Below, one piece after another: positions 27,574 to 36,898 of a DNA stretch of 64,000 nucleotides (position 1 is its first letter; every line of letters starts with the position of its first letter). Origin of the DNA: Pseudomonas umsongensis (GTDB lineage: Bacteria; Pseudomonadota; Gammaproteobacteria; Pseudomonadales; Pseudomonadaceae). The stretch is from contig NZ_NIWU01000002.1 in NCBI RefSeq assembly GCF_002236105.1, positions 620,001 to 684,000 of the forward strand, given 5' to 3'. The notes beneath the pieces were generated by a model. That model did no database searches and was not told where the DNA came from. It was given only the letters and a program-made list of their open reading frames with translations. Both the position numbers and the translations under genes were made by a program.

Positions 27574-28324
27574 ACTCTGTCTGCTCGCCGCCCTCATCAG
27601 CCCATTGGCTTGCGCCCAGGTGGTGAGTGTTGAAACCAACTCGTTGATGCGCCTGCCCAACACTGCCAGCATCTTGCAACTGGAACGCCTTGAAGTGGCC
27701 GACTACGGCACCTTGCTGATTCCCTCGAACGTGACCGAGGTCAGCGTTGGTGAACTGCGCCTGGGCCGTGACGCGCGGATTACGATCGTCCCTGGTGAGC
27801 AGGCGCTGGAGTTGAAGGTCAACCGAGCCGAGCTGTCTGAAGGCAGCCAGATCACCGCGCGCGGCGCATCGGGGACTTACCAGAAAGCTGCCCGCTCCGG
27901 GCGTAACCTGAACTTGCAGATCAAGGCACTGACGGCACCGCAACTGATGGTGGATGGTCGCGGTGGCGCGGGCGCACCAGGATTCGTCGGCCTCGACGGG
28001 GCCAACGGCCAGGCACCAGGCTGTGCCTGGGGCCAGGCGGGTCGCGGTGCCGACGGCAGCGATGGCAGCAATGGCCAGGCCGGTGCGCCTGGCGCGGCGG
28101 TCAGGCTGGCGGTGCCTCGCGATTACCCCGCAGACAAGATCAAGGTTCAAGTGGCCGGCGGTGCCGGTGGCGTAGCCGGGCCAGGCGGCAAGCCGGGGGC
28201 GGGCGGTAAAGCCAAGGGCTGCTTGGTCTACAAGGCCGATGGCGGCAAGAGTGGCAAGCCTGGCCTGGACGGGCAACCGGGAGAGGAGGGGGCTGCAGGT
28301 TCGGTGACGGTGCAGCGGTTGTAA
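27566..28324 (+). CDS. Secreted protein with collagen-like Gly-X-Y segments
   Basis: This 252-residue protein has a signal peptide cleaved near residue 17 (LACA-QVV). The region 20-125 is a predicted beta-rich domain (GTLLIPSNVTEVSVGELRLG). Two glycine-rich, partly Gly-X-Y stretches follow at about 131-178 and 198-246 (GKPGLDGQPGEEGAAG at the end). Four cysteines occur in the mature part or near it. Bacterial collagen-like proteins are often surface or spore proteins; here a cell-surface or secreted role is inferred only from the signal. It overlaps the DUF1145 gene by 8 bases. Confidence 0.8.
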   Translation: MRKLCLLAALISPLACAQVVSVETNSLMRLPNTASILQLERLEVADYGTLLIPSNVTEVSVGELRLGRDARITIVPGEQALELKVNRAELSEGSQITARGASGTYQKAARSGRNLNLQIKALTAPQLMVDGRGGAGAPGFVGLDGANGQAPGCAWGQAGRGADGSDGSNGQAGAPGAAVRLAVPRDYPADKIKVQVAGGAGGVAGPGGKPGAGGKAKGCLVYKADGGKSGKPGLDGQPGEEGAAGSVTVQRL

Positions 28325-28341
28325 CCCCCATCCCCCAGACC

Positions 28342-28372
28342 GATCGTTCCCACGCAGAGCGTGGGAACGATC
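28342..28372. repeat. Single hairpin, 'gatcgttcccacgc' family
   Basis: GATCGTTCCCACGC and GCGTGGGAACGATC flank AGA; identical to the element at 19803. It lies between the convergent collagen-like and CopD-like genes. Confidence 0.88.
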
Positions 28373-28376
28373 ACAA

Positions 28377-28841
28377 TTAAAGCATCGGCCGAAGCGCCGC
28401 AATCACCACCAACACCAGGCCTACAATCAGATTGATCCCCACCAACCGGCGAATCCTCCCCAGCACCGCAGCCCCCGCCGGCCAATCCTGGGTCGTCACC
28501 GCGGCGCGCAACTCCGGCAACATCAACGCCTGGATCCGGATGAACAGCGCGGTCATCACCACATACAACCCCATCATCACCTGCACGTAACGCGGCGCGG
28601 TTTCAAATCCTGTGTATTGCAGATGAATCATGCCGACGCCGCTGATCGGCAACAACAGCACCGCGACCCAGACCCAGCGGAAAAAACCCTGAAACACTTC
28701 CAGCCACAGCTTCAACCGGGCAGGGCCCTCCAACGCCTTCAAGGCCGCGGGGCGCAAGACCATCCAGGCGAAAAACATGCCGCCGACCCAGACCAGGGCC
28801 GCCAGTACATGCAGGCTATAAATGAGGCTAAAAGGTGTCAT
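28377..28841 (-). CDS. CopD-family integral membrane protein
   Basis: This 154-residue protein has four membrane segments and the opening SLIYSLHVLAALVWVGGMFF, typical of the CopD/YebZ-like domain (PF05425), where the histidine can bind heme or copper. A second conserved stretch is SGVGMIHLQYTGF. It may take part in copper handling, but as a lone domain without CopC the role is uncertain. It diverges from dinG with about 100 bases between the start codons. Confidence 0.8.
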   Translation of the reverse strand: MTPFSLIYSLHVLAALVWVGGMFFAWMVLRPAALKALEGPARLKLWLEVFQGFFRWVWVAVLLLPISGVGMIHLQYTGFETAPRYVQVMMGLYVVMTALFIRIQALMLPELRAAVTTQDWPAGAAVLGRIRRLVGINLIVGLVLVVIAALRPML

Positions 28842-28940
28842 CGGGTTACTCCGTTCTGCGCGGGATTCATTAGCGGGGTATGATAGCGGCCGAACCGAAC
28901 TACTGAAAATTTATCCAGCGTTATTTGCGCCCGACAATCC

Positions 28941-31085
28941 ATGATCAGCACTGAACTCAAAACCACGATCCAGGGCGCCTATTCGCGTTTTCTCGAAGCG
29001 AAGAGCCTCAAGCCGCGTTACGGCCAACGCCTGATGATCGCCGAAATCGCCAAGGTCCTCGGTGACATCGACACCGACGACGAAGGCCGGCGCAGTGGCG
29101 ACCCCGCGATTGTCGCGGTGGAAGCCGGCACCGGTACCGGCAAGACCGTGGCCTACAGCCTGGCGGCCATCCCCACGGCCAAGGCGGCCGGCAAGCGCCT
29201 GGTGATTGCCACGGCCACCGTCGCCTTGCAAGAGCAGATCGTCTACAAGGATCTGCCCGACCTGATGCGCAACAGCGGGTTGAATTTCAGTTTTGCGCTG
29301 GCCAAGGGGCGTGGGCGCTACATGTGCCTGTCCAAGCTCGACATGTTGCTCCAGGAAGGTCACGCACAAACCGCCACTGCCCAGTTGTTCGAGGAAGAAG
29401 GTTTCAAGATCGAGGTCGATGAGGCCAGTCAGAAGCTGTTTACCAGCATGATCGAGAAACTCGCCGGCAATAAGTGGGACGGTGACCGCGACAGCTGGTC
29501 CACTGCCCTGGAGGACGCCGACTGGGCGCGCCTGACCACCGATCACAGCCAGTGCACCAACCGCCATTGCCCGAACTTCGGCCAGTGCGCCTTCTACAAG
29601 GCCCGCGAAGGCATGGGCAAGGTCGATGTGATTGTCACCAACCACGACATGGTCCTGGCTGACCTGGCACTCGGTGGCGGTGCCGTGCTGCCCGATCCAC
29701 GCGACACCATCTATGTGTTCGACGAAGGCCATCACCTGCCGGACAAGGCCATCGGTCATTTCGCCCACTACACGCGCCTGCGCTCCACCGCCGACTGGCT
29801 GGAAACCACCGCCAAGAACCTCACCAAGCTGCTGGCCCAGCATCCCTTGCCGGGTGACCTGGGCAAACTGATCGAGCAAGTGCCAGAGCTGGCGCGGGAG
29901 ATCAAGACGCAGCAGCAGTTCATGTTCACCGCCTGCGAACAGGCTGCCGATTTCAAGCCCGGCGAAGACGTCGAAGGCCGCGAACGCCCGCGTCACCGTT
30001 TCGTCGGCGGGGTGATTCCCGAGCACATGCGCGAAATGGGCATCGAACTGAAGAAAGGCTTTGCGCGCCTGACTGATTTGTTCACCCGCCTCACTGAATT
30101 TCTTAAGGAAGGCATGGACGGCGAGGTCAATATCGGCATCGCCAGTAACCAGGCCGAAGAGTGGTATCCGCTGTTCGGCAGCCTGTTGTCCCGTTCTTCG
30201 GGCAACTGGGAATTGTGGGTCGCGTTCACCGCTGAAGACCCCGAAGACAACCCGCCAATGGCGCGCTGGCTGACCCTGTCGGAAAGCGGCTCGCTGTTCG
30301 ATATCGAGGTCAACGCCAGTCCCATCCTGGCGGCGGAAATGCTCCGGCGCAACCTGTGGAACGTGGCCTATGGTGCGCTCGTAACCTCCGCGACCTTGAC
30401 TGCCCTGGGCACCTTCGACCGCTTTCGCATGCGCGCCGGCCTGCCGAAAAAGGCCGTGACCGCCGTGGTGCCGAGCCCGTTCCATCACGCCGACGCCGGC
30501 GTGTTGCGGGTGCCGAACCTGAACGCCGATCCGCGGGATGCAGCGGCCCATACCGCGGCGATCATCCGCGATCTGCCGGAACTGGTCGAAGGCTCAAGGG
30601 GCACGCTGGTACTGTTTTCCTCGCGCAAGCAGATGCAGGACGTGTTCGATGGCCTGGATCGCGACTGGCGCAAGCAAGTGTTCATTCAAGGCAACCTGTC
30701 GAAGCAGGAAACCCTGAACAAGCACAAGGCGCGGGTCGATGGCGGGGATTCGAGCGTGTTGTTCGGCCTGGCGAGTTTCGCCGAAGGGGTCGACTTGCCG
30801 GGCGCGTACTGCGAGCACGTGGTGATCGCGAAGATTCCATTCTCGGTACCGGATGACCCGGTGGAAGCGGCATTGGCCGAATGGATCGAGGCCCGTGGTG
30901 GCAATCCATTCATGGAAATCTCGGTTCCCGATGCCTCGCTGAAACTGGTCCAGGCCTGCGGCCGCCTGCTGCGCACCGAAGAGGACCGCGGCACCATCAC
31001 CTTGCTCGATCGGCGCCTGGTCACCCAGCGCTATGGCAAGGCGATCCTCAATGCGTTACCTCCCTTCCGACGTGAAATTTCCTGA
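28941..31085 (+). CDS. dinG: ATP-dependent DNA helicase DinG
   Basis: This 714-residue XPD-like superfamily 2 helicase unwinds structures such as R-loops and forked DNA. Walker A is EAGTGTGKT (61-69) and the DEGH-type box is VFDEGHHLP. Cysteines in MCLSKLD and CTNRHCPNFGQC fit the iron-sulfur cluster ligands. QACGRLLRTEEDRGTI near the end is helicase motif VI. Length matches E. coli DinG. No clear LexA box was seen in the short upstream gap. Confidence 0.95.
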   Translation: MISTELKTTIQGAYSRFLEAKSLKPRYGQRLMIAEIAKVLGDIDTDDEGRRSGDPAIVAVEAGTGTGKTVAYSLAAIPTAKAAGKRLVIATATVALQEQIVYKDLPDLMRNSGLNFSFALAKGRGRYMCLSKLDMLLQEGHAQTATAQLFEEEGFKIEVDEASQKLFTSMIEKLAGNKWDGDRDSWSTALEDADWARLTTDHSQCTNRHCPNFGQCAFYKAREGMGKVDVIVTNHDMVLADLALGGGAVLPDPRDTIYVFDEGHHLPDKAIGHFAHYTRLRSTADWLETTAKNLTKLLAQHPLPGDLGKLIEQVPELAREIKTQQQFMFTACEQAADFKPGEDVEGRERPRHRFVGGVIPEHMREMGIELKKGFARLTDLFTRLTEFLKEGMDGEVNIGIASNQAEEWYPLFGSLLSRSSGNWELWVAFTAEDPEDNPPMARWLTLSESGSLFDIEVNASPILAAEMLRRNLWNVAYGALVTSATLTALGTFDRFRMRAGLPKKAVTAVVPSPFHHADAGVLRVPNLNADPRDAAAHTAAIIRDLPELVEGSRGTLVLFSSRKQMQDVFDGLDRDWRKQVFIQGNLSKQETLNKHKARVDGGDSSVLFGLASFAEGVDLPGAYCEHVVIAKIPFSVPDDPVEAALAEWIEARGGNPFMEISVPDASLKLVQACGRLLRTEEDRGTITLLDRRLVTQRYGKAILNALPPFRREIS

Positions 31086-31090
31086 TAAAC

Positions 31091-31112
31091 CGGTGGGCAG
31101 TTTTGCCCACCG
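31091..31112 (+). other. Hairpin downstream of dinG
   Basis: CGGTGGGCA and TGCCCACCG form a 9-base stem with a 4-base loop, 5 bases after the dinG stop. There is no T tract, so it may stabilise the mRNA rather than terminate. Confidence 0.5.
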
Positions 31113-31180
31113 CGCTGTCTATCTCTCTACCATCGCTTTTCCATTGGCCCATCCGGGTCGCTAGGGAGAATATCGTTCTC

Positions 31181-33691
31181 ATGATTCGCCGTTATGTGCG
31201 TCGCTCGCTACCTGCCGTTCTTGCCCTGTTCGCAACGCCCTTGTTGGCCGCACCCGCAGGCCAACAGACGCTGTTCAACTTTGTGCGCCCCGCCGATGTA
31301 GTCCAGGTGGCGACCCAGGACGCCAGCCTGCCGCAATCCAACGCCGAACAAACCGCCGAGGGTGAAGTGCTGCGTCGGGTGACGTTCAACCCGGTAGCCC
31401 GGCCGACCCTGCGCCTGTCTCCGCAGAGTGGGGCATGGGACTGGTCGCAGTCGGGCGTGATGAGCTTGCGGATCCAGAGCGCGATGAACTGGGCCGTGAC
31501 CCTCTACGTGACCATCCAGAGCAACGACGGCAAGACTTTGGTCAGTCGCGTCGATCTTCCAGCCGGCCCAGCGCAGACCCTGCTGGTGCCATTGCAGCCG
31601 ACTTCGCCGCTCAGCCAAGGCATGAAGGCGGGGCCACCGATGCCGATGACGGTCGACGGCCAGCGCGTCCTGCTGGCCAGCAGTGCCGGTGAACTGGACC
31701 GTAGCCAGGTAGTGTCGGTCAGCCTGTCCATGGATCAGCCGAAAGTTGCCCAAAGCATCCTGCTGGAGCGTTTTGGGGTGCAGGACGGCGAAGGGGTGAC
31801 CCAAACGGTCTATGGCGCGTTGGTGGACACTTATGGCCAATCGACCCGGGCCAAATGGCCAGAAAAAATCAGCAGCGACGAACAACTGAAAAGCGTCGCC
31901 GCCAAGGAGCAACAGCAGCTGAAAACCTGGCTGGCTGAGCGCGAAAAGTCTTCCCTGGACAAGTTCGGCGGGTGGACCAACGGGCCGACGTTCAAGGCCA
32001 GCGGCTTTTTTCGCACAGAAAAACGCGACGGCCGCTGGTACCTGGTGACGCCACAAGGTCACCCGTTCTACTCGCTGGGGGTCAATGCCGTTACGGCGGA
32101 CGTCAACCAGACCTACGTCGCCGGTCGTGAATGGATGTTCGAATCCCTGCCCAAGGCTGACGAGCCGCTGGCCAGTCACTACGGTGAAGGTGATAACCGC
32201 GGTGGTAATGGTGTGGATCAGGGCCGCGGCTTCAATTTTGGCCAGTGGTACGACTTCTACGGCGCCAATCTGCAGCGTCTGTATGGCGACCCCTGTGCAT
32301 TGGGTAGCAATAACAAAGCCGGAGTCGCTGAGGCGGCCAAGGCTGACGCGGTAGAGGCAACGGCCGAGAAGGCTGCCGAGCCCACCGTCGCGCCATCAAC
32401 CGCCGAATCCGGTGTCGCCGAAGCCGCCAAGGCCGGCGCCGTCGATGCGACGGTGGCGAAAGCCGCGGAGCCAACACCTGTCGAGCCGTGCAAGGCGACG
32501 TTTGATGAACAACGCTGGACCGCTCACACCCTCGATCGCCTGCAAGCCTGGGGCTTCAACACCCTCGGCAACTGGAGCGCCTCGAGCCTGGGTGACGCGG
32601 AACGCGTTCCCTACACCTTGCCGCTGTCGATCGTCGGCGATTACGCCAGCATCAGCACCGGCAGCGACTGGTGGGGCGGGATGCCCGACCCGTTCGACCC
32701 GCGTTTCGCCATGGCGACCGAGCGCGCCGTGGCCATTGCCGCCCGCGATCACCGTGACGATCCATGGCTGATCGGTTACTTCGCCGATAACGAACTGGCC
32801 TGGGCCGGTCCCGGCGACGACCCGAAAGCCCGTTACGCGCTGGCGTACGCCACCTTGAAAATGACCACCGACGTGCCGGCCAAGCGCGCGTTCCTCAAGC
32901 AGTTGCGCGACAAATACCGCAACCAGGCGGGCTTGTCGAAAGCCTGGGGTATCGATCTGCCGGCCTGGGAACTGATGGAAGACCCAGGCTTCGTACCGCC
33001 GTTGCCAAGCGCCGAGCACCCGGAAATCGAGGCTGACTTCAAATATTTCCAGAAGGTTTTCGCCGACACCTACTTCAAGACCATTTCCGATTCCCTCAAG
33101 TGGCACGCGCCCAACCAGTTGCTGCTCGGTGGCCGGTTCGCCATCAGCACCCCGGAAGCCGTGGAGTCCTGTGCGCAGTATTGCGACGTCCTGAGCTTCA
33201 ACATGTACACCTTGCAACCGCAGGATGGTTACGACTTCGCTCAACTGCGCAGCCTCGACAAGCCGGTGTTGATCACCGAATTCAACTTTGGCTCAACCGA
33301 TCGCGGCCCGTTCTGGGGCGGCGTGACGCAATTGGCGAAGGAAGAAGACCGTGGCCCGGCCTACGCGAATTTCCTGAAACAGGCGCTGAACGAACCGTCG
33401 ATTGTCGGGTTGCACTGGTTTCAATACCTCGACCAACCTGTGACCGGGCGCCTGCTGGATGGCGAAAATGGTCACTTTGGCTTGGTAGGCGTTACCGATC
33501 TGCCATTCCAGGGCTTTGTCGACAGTGTGCGCAAGAGCAACCTGTCGGCGCTTGATCAGTTGGGCAAAGAGGCCCGGAAGGCTGCAGCTGAGGTCGACAA
33601 AGCCAGCCACGACGCCGAGGGCGGGCGCAAGGCCGAAGCCGGGAAAGGCCCGGGGAAGGGCGCTGGTGGGCATTCCGGCAAAGGTCATTGA
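31181..33691 (+). CDS. GH50/agarase-like secreted glycoside hydrolase
   Basis: This protein of about 836 residues has a signal peptide (1-24, ending LLAA). Residues 28-260 look like a carbohydrate-binding beta domain as in agarases. The TIM-barrel part has GWTNGPTFKASGFFRTEKRD and HPFYSLGVNAVT, a likely acid/base E538 in DNELAWAG and a likely nucleophile E700 in LITEFNFGS. An Ala/Glu/Lys-rich insertion at about 381-434 contains two copies of GVAEAAKA. The tail is GKGPGKGAGGHSGKGH. The ATG follows AGGGAGAA. The substrate is uncertain; agar need not be the real one. Confidence 0.78.
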   Translation: MIRRYVRRSLPAVLALFATPLLAAPAGQQTLFNFVRPADVVQVATQDASLPQSNAEQTAEGEVLRRVTFNPVARPTLRLSPQSGAWDWSQSGVMSLRIQSAMNWAVTLYVTIQSNDGKTLVSRVDLPAGPAQTLLVPLQPTSPLSQGMKAGPPMPMTVDGQRVLLASSAGELDRSQVVSVSLSMDQPKVAQSILLERFGVQDGEGVTQTVYGALVDTYGQSTRAKWPEKISSDEQLKSVAAKEQQQLKTWLAEREKSSLDKFGGWTNGPTFKASGFFRTEKRDGRWYLVTPQGHPFYSLGVNAVTADVNQTYVAGREWMFESLPKADEPLASHYGEGDNRGGNGVDQGRGFNFGQWYDFYGANLQRLYGDPCALGSNNKAGVAEAAKADAVEATAEKAAEPTVAPSTAESGVAEAAKAGAVDATVAKAAEPTPVEPCKATFDEQRWTAHTLDRLQAWGFNTLGNWSASSLGDAERVPYTLPLSIVGDYASISTGSDWWGGMPDPFDPRFAMATERAVAIAARDHRDDPWLIGYFADNELAWAGPGDDPKARYALAYATLKMTTDVPAKRAFLKQLRDKYRNQAGLSKAWGIDLPAWELMEDPGFVPPLPSAEHPEIEADFKYFQKVFADTYFKTISDSLKWHAPNQLLLGGRFAISTPEAVESCAQYCDVLSFNMYTLQPQDGYDFAQLRSLDKPVLITEFNFGSTDRGPFWGGVTQLAKEEDRGPAYANFLKQALNEPSIVGLHWFQYLDQPVTGRLLDGENGHFGLVGVTDLPFQGFVDSVRKSNLSALDQLGKEARKAAAEVDKASHDAEGGRKAEAGKGPGKGAGGHSGKGH

Positions 33692-33700
33692 GTCCGATCC

Positions 33701-33729
33701 CTGTGGGAGCGAGCCTGCTCGCGAAGGCG
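33701..33729. repeat. Single REP-type unit (half element)
   Basis: CTGTGGGAGCGAGCCTGCTC with GCGAAGGCG follows the agarase-like gene's stop by 9 bases. It has no partner copy within 150 bases. Confidence 0.85.
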
Positions 33730-33861
33730 CCTGAACAGACACTCCAAATGTCCAGTCATTTTTGCGAGTGATTGACCGCCCAGCCCGCACCTGTTCCCAA
33801 AACCCTCAAGGGCTGGAACAATGCGGGCCACTTTTACAGAACGTTCTTCGGGGAGTCGCGG

Positions 33862-35007
33862 GTGCAGATTCAGGGTCATTACGAGCTTAAGTTCGAGGCA
33901 GTGCGCGAAGCGTTCGCGGCGTTGTTCGACGATCCTCAGGAACGTGGCGCCGCGTTGTGCATCCAGATCGGCGGCGAAACCGTCGTCGACCTGTGGTCCG
34001 GCACCGCCGACAAGGACGGGGCCGAAGCCTGGCACAGCGACACTATTGCCAACCTGTTCTCCTGCACCAAGACCTTCACCGCCGTCACCGCCCTGCAGCT
34101 GGTGGCTGAAGGCAAGCTGCAACTGGATGCCCCGGTGGCTCGCTACTGGCCGGAATTCGCCGCCGCAGGCAAAGAATCGGTCACCTTGCGCCAGCTGCTT
34201 TGCCATCAGGCCGGGCTGCCGGCGTTGCGCGAGCTGCTTGCTCCCGAAGCGCTGTACGACTGGCCAACCATGGTCGAGGCGCTGGCCGCCGAAACGCCCT
34301 GGTGGACGCCAGGCGAAGGTCACGGTTATGCGGCCATCACTTATGGCTGGCTGGTCGGAGAACTGTTGCGCCGTGCGGATGGTCGTGGTCCCGGTGAGTC
34401 CATCGTGGCGCGGGTTGCCAAGCCTTTGGGCCTGGATTTTCACGTCGGTCTGGCCGATGAAGAGTTCTATCGCGTGGCGCACATTGCCCGCGGCAAGGGC
34501 AATGTCGGCGATGCGGCGGCCCAGCGCCTGCTGCAAGTGACCATGCGTGAGCCAGCGGCCATGACCACCCGCGCTTTCACCAATCCGCCGTCGGTTCTGA
34601 CCAGTACCAACAAGCCGGAGTGGCGACGCATGCAGCAGCCGGCGGCCAATGGCCACGGCAATGCCCGTAGCCTGGCCGGGTTTTACACCGGGTTGCTCGA
34701 TGGCAGCCTGCTCGAAGGCGAGTTGCTCGATGAACTGACCCGCGAGCACAGCCTCGGCGAGGACAAGACCTTATTGACTCGAACGCGCTTTGGCCTGGGC
34801 TGCATGCTCGATCAACCGGATGTGCCCAATGCCACCTTCGGACTGGGCGCGAGAGCGTTCGGGCATCCGGGTGCTGGCGGCTCCGTTGGTTTCGCCGACC
34901 CCGAGCATGATGTGGCGTTCGGTTTTGTGACAAATACCCTGGGGCCGTACGTCTTGATGGATCCGCGCGCACAAAAGCTTGTGCGGGTACTGGCCACTTG
35001 TCTGTAA
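33862..35007 (+). CDS. Beta-lactamase-fold serine hydrolase (EstB-like)
   Basis: This 381-residue protein has the class C beta-lactamase/esterase fold. The catalytic S-x-x-K is SCTKTF, the partner tyrosine lies in GYAAITYGWL, and GHPGAGGSVGFADPE near the end fits the third motif. The GTG at 33862 is chosen because GGGAG precedes it and MQIQGHYE is a typical opening; a TTG at 33772 would add 30 unlikely residues. No signal peptide is seen, so a cytoplasmic esterase is more likely than a true beta-lactamase. Confidence 0.88.
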   Translation: MQIQGHYELKFEAVREAFAALFDDPQERGAALCIQIGGETVVDLWSGTADKDGAEAWHSDTIANLFSCTKTFTAVTALQLVAEGKLQLDAPVARYWPEFAAAGKESVTLRQLLCHQAGLPALRELLAPEALYDWPTMVEALAAETPWWTPGEGHGYAAITYGWLVGELLRRADGRGPGESIVARVAKPLGLDFHVGLADEEFYRVAHIARGKGNVGDAAAQRLLQVTMREPAAMTTRAFTNPPSVLTSTNKPEWRRMQQPAANGHGNARSLAGFYTGLLDGSLLEGELLDELTREHSLGEDKTLLTRTRFGLGCMLDQPDVPNATFGLGARAFGHPGAGGSVGFADPEHDVAFGFVTNTLGPYVLMDPRAQKLVRVLATCL

Positions 35008-35120
35008 ATCACGCTCAACGGTTCCGGAGCTGGAACCCGATGGCCTTTTCAGTTTCCAACCGTCTGTTTATGCGGGCCGATCCGGCCTGATTTTAACTAC
35101 TTCATTTTTGTGGATATCCA

Positions 35121-36221
35121 ATGTCAACCAAACCCACCCTCGCCTTGGCACTGTGCTTCGCTATTACAGGTTGCGCACAGACTCCTAAAAGTGATGTAGA
35201 CGGCGGCAGCTGGTGGCCGTTCGGGTCTTCCGACAAAGTCGCGGCCAAGGAGCCAGCGCCAGCCCCGGCAGCGCTGAAACCCGTTGCCGCACCGGTTGCC
35301 AAGGCTGAGAGTTCCAGCCCTTGGTACTGGCCGTTCGGTTCCGAGGAAGCGCTCGATAAAAAACCAGAAGTAAAACCTGCAGCCAAGCCGGTCGAAGTGG
35401 CCAAGGCCAAGGCTGAGGCTGATGCAGATGGCAAGTGGTGGTGGCCGTTTGGTGGCAAAGAGCAGAGCACAGCCAAAGCCGTGCCGATGCCCGATCCGAA
35501 AGTCACCCAGGCTTGGCTGGACGACTACGAACCGCGTCTGCGCACAGCGATCAAGGACAGCAACCTGCAACTCGAACGCCGTGAAAACGTATTGGTGGTG
35601 ACCGCGCCCGTAGAGGGCTCGTTCAACCCGGACCGCCCGGCCATGCTCTTGCCGGTGACGCTCGGCCCGTTCACTCGCGTTGCGAAAATCCTTGAAGCTG
35701 ACCCGAAGACCGCCGTGCTGGTACTCGGCCACAGCGATACCTCGGGCGCAGCGCCCGCCAATGTGAAGCTGAGTCAGGAGCGTGCGCAGTCCGTGGCGGC
35801 GATCTTCCGCCTCAGTGGTCTGCAGCGTGATCGCCTGATGTTGCGAGGCATGGGCGGCGACGCTCCGCGTGCCGCCAATGACAGCGTTGAGGGCCGGGCC
35901 TTGAACCGTCGAGTGGAGCTGTTGGTAACGCCGCAAAACACCATGGTCGCTTTGCTGAGCAAGTACAATATGCCGGCCCCGGCGCCCGTGCGCATGGTCG
36001 CAACCCAGGACATCAAACCGGTGGCCAAGCCTGTGACTCCAGCACCAAGCGAAGCGAAGAAAGCGGCTGCACCGGTGGCGAAAAAAGCGCCGGCCAAGAA
36101 AGTCGCCAAGGCTCCAGCCAAGAAGGCACCGGCTAAAACCGCAACGCCAGCGAAAAAGACCGCACCGGCCAAAGCCGCTGCCGACGCGACCAAAGTCGCC
36201 GCCGATACCACAAAGAAGTGA
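35121..36221 (+). CDS. OmpA-domain lipoprotein with WWPFG motifs and histone H1-like tail
   Basis: This 366-residue lipoprotein has the lipobox ITGC with C18. The linker (20-125) has three aromatic motifs: SWWPFG (30-35), WYWPFG (68-73) and WWWPFG (106-111), spaced about 38 residues apart in Ala/Pro/Lys-rich sequence. The OmpA core (about 130-272) has LGHSDTSGAAPANVKLSQER and NRRVELLVT. The tail (about 305-366) is a Lys/Ala/Pro-rich run like the AlgP or H1 tails. The unusual parts suggest surface or envelope binding. pdxH starts 24 bases after the stop. Confidence 0.85.
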   Translation: MSTKPTLALALCFAITGCAQTPKSDVDGGSWWPFGSSDKVAAKEPAPAPAALKPVAAPVAKAESSSPWYWPFGSEEALDKKPEVKPAAKPVEVAKAKAEADADGKWWWPFGGKEQSTAKAVPMPDPKVTQAWLDDYEPRLRTAIKDSNLQLERRENVLVVTAPVEGSFNPDRPAMLLPVTLGPFTRVAKILEADPKTAVLVLGHSDTSGAAPANVKLSQERAQSVAAIFRLSGLQRDRLMLRGMGGDAPRAANDSVEGRALNRRVELLVTPQNTMVALLSKYNMPAPAPVRMVATQDIKPVAKPVTPAPSEAKKAAAPVAKKAPAKKVAKAPAKKAPAKTATPAKKTAPAKAAADATKVAADTTKK

Positions 36222-36245
36222 TTCGTTAACCATAAGGATTGCGCC

Positions 36246-36893
36246 ATGACCAAGGCCCTGGCTGATATGCGCCGCGACTACACCCGTGATGGCCTGACCG
36301 AGGCGCAAGCCCCGGCCGAGCCGTTTGCGCTGTTCCACCAATGGTTTGCCGATGCGGTGAAAACCGAGCAGGCACCGGTGGAGGCTAATGCCATGACCTT
36401 GGCCACTGTCGACCAGGACGGGCGGCCGCATTGCCGCATTCTGCTGCTCAAGGGACTGGATGCGCAGGGCTTCACCTTTTTCACCAACTACGACAGCGCC
36501 AAAGGCCAGCAGCTGGAGGCGAATCCATTCGCGGCCATGACGTTTTTCTGGCCGACGCTGGAGCGTCAGGTACGGATTGAAGGTCGGGTGGTGAAGGTCA
36601 CACCCGAGGAGTCCGATGCGTATTATCAGGTGCGCCCGCTGGGCAGCCGCCTCGGTGCCTGGGCTTCGCCGCAGAGCCGGGTGATAGCCGATCGTAGCGA
36701 ACTGGAGTCGCTGCTCAAGGATACCGAGCAGCGTTTCAGCGATACCCAGCCACATTGCCCTGAACATTGGGGTGGGTATCGTTTGCTGCCAGAGCGCATC
36801 GAGTTCTGGCAGGGTCGTCCAAGCCGTCTGCACGACCGGCTCAACTATCGTCTGCAGGGCGCCAACTGGATTCTTGAACGTCTGGCGCCTTAA
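36246..36893 (+). CDS. pdxH: Pyridoxamine 5'-phosphate oxidase
   Basis: This 215-residue FMN enzyme makes pyridoxal 5'-phosphate from PNP or PMP. Typical stretches are [40 protein letters not shown] and [12 protein letters not shown], followed by [19 protein letters not shown] and a conserved RLHDRL near the end. Its size fits the family. It starts 24 bases after the OmpA-type lipoprotein gene and converges on a small membrane-protein gene with 5 bases between stops. Confidence 0.96.
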   Translation: MTKALADMRRDYTRDGLTEAQAPAEPFALFHQWFADAVKTEQAPVEANAMTLATVDQDGRPHCRILLLKGLDAQGFTFFTNYDSAKGQQLEANPFAAMTFFWPTLERQVRIEGRVVKVTPEESDAYYQVRPLGSRLGAWASPQSRVIADRSELESLLKDTEQRFSDTQPHCPEHWGGYRLLPERIEFWQGRPSRLHDRLNYRLQGANWILERLAP

Positions 36894-36898
36894 GCAGT

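Noticed and set aside
33772..33861. N-terminal extension of the beta-lactamase-fold gene from the TTG at 33772
   Set aside because: It needs a rare TTG start without a ribosome-binding site, and the downstream GTG at 33862 has GGGAG and a family-like opening.
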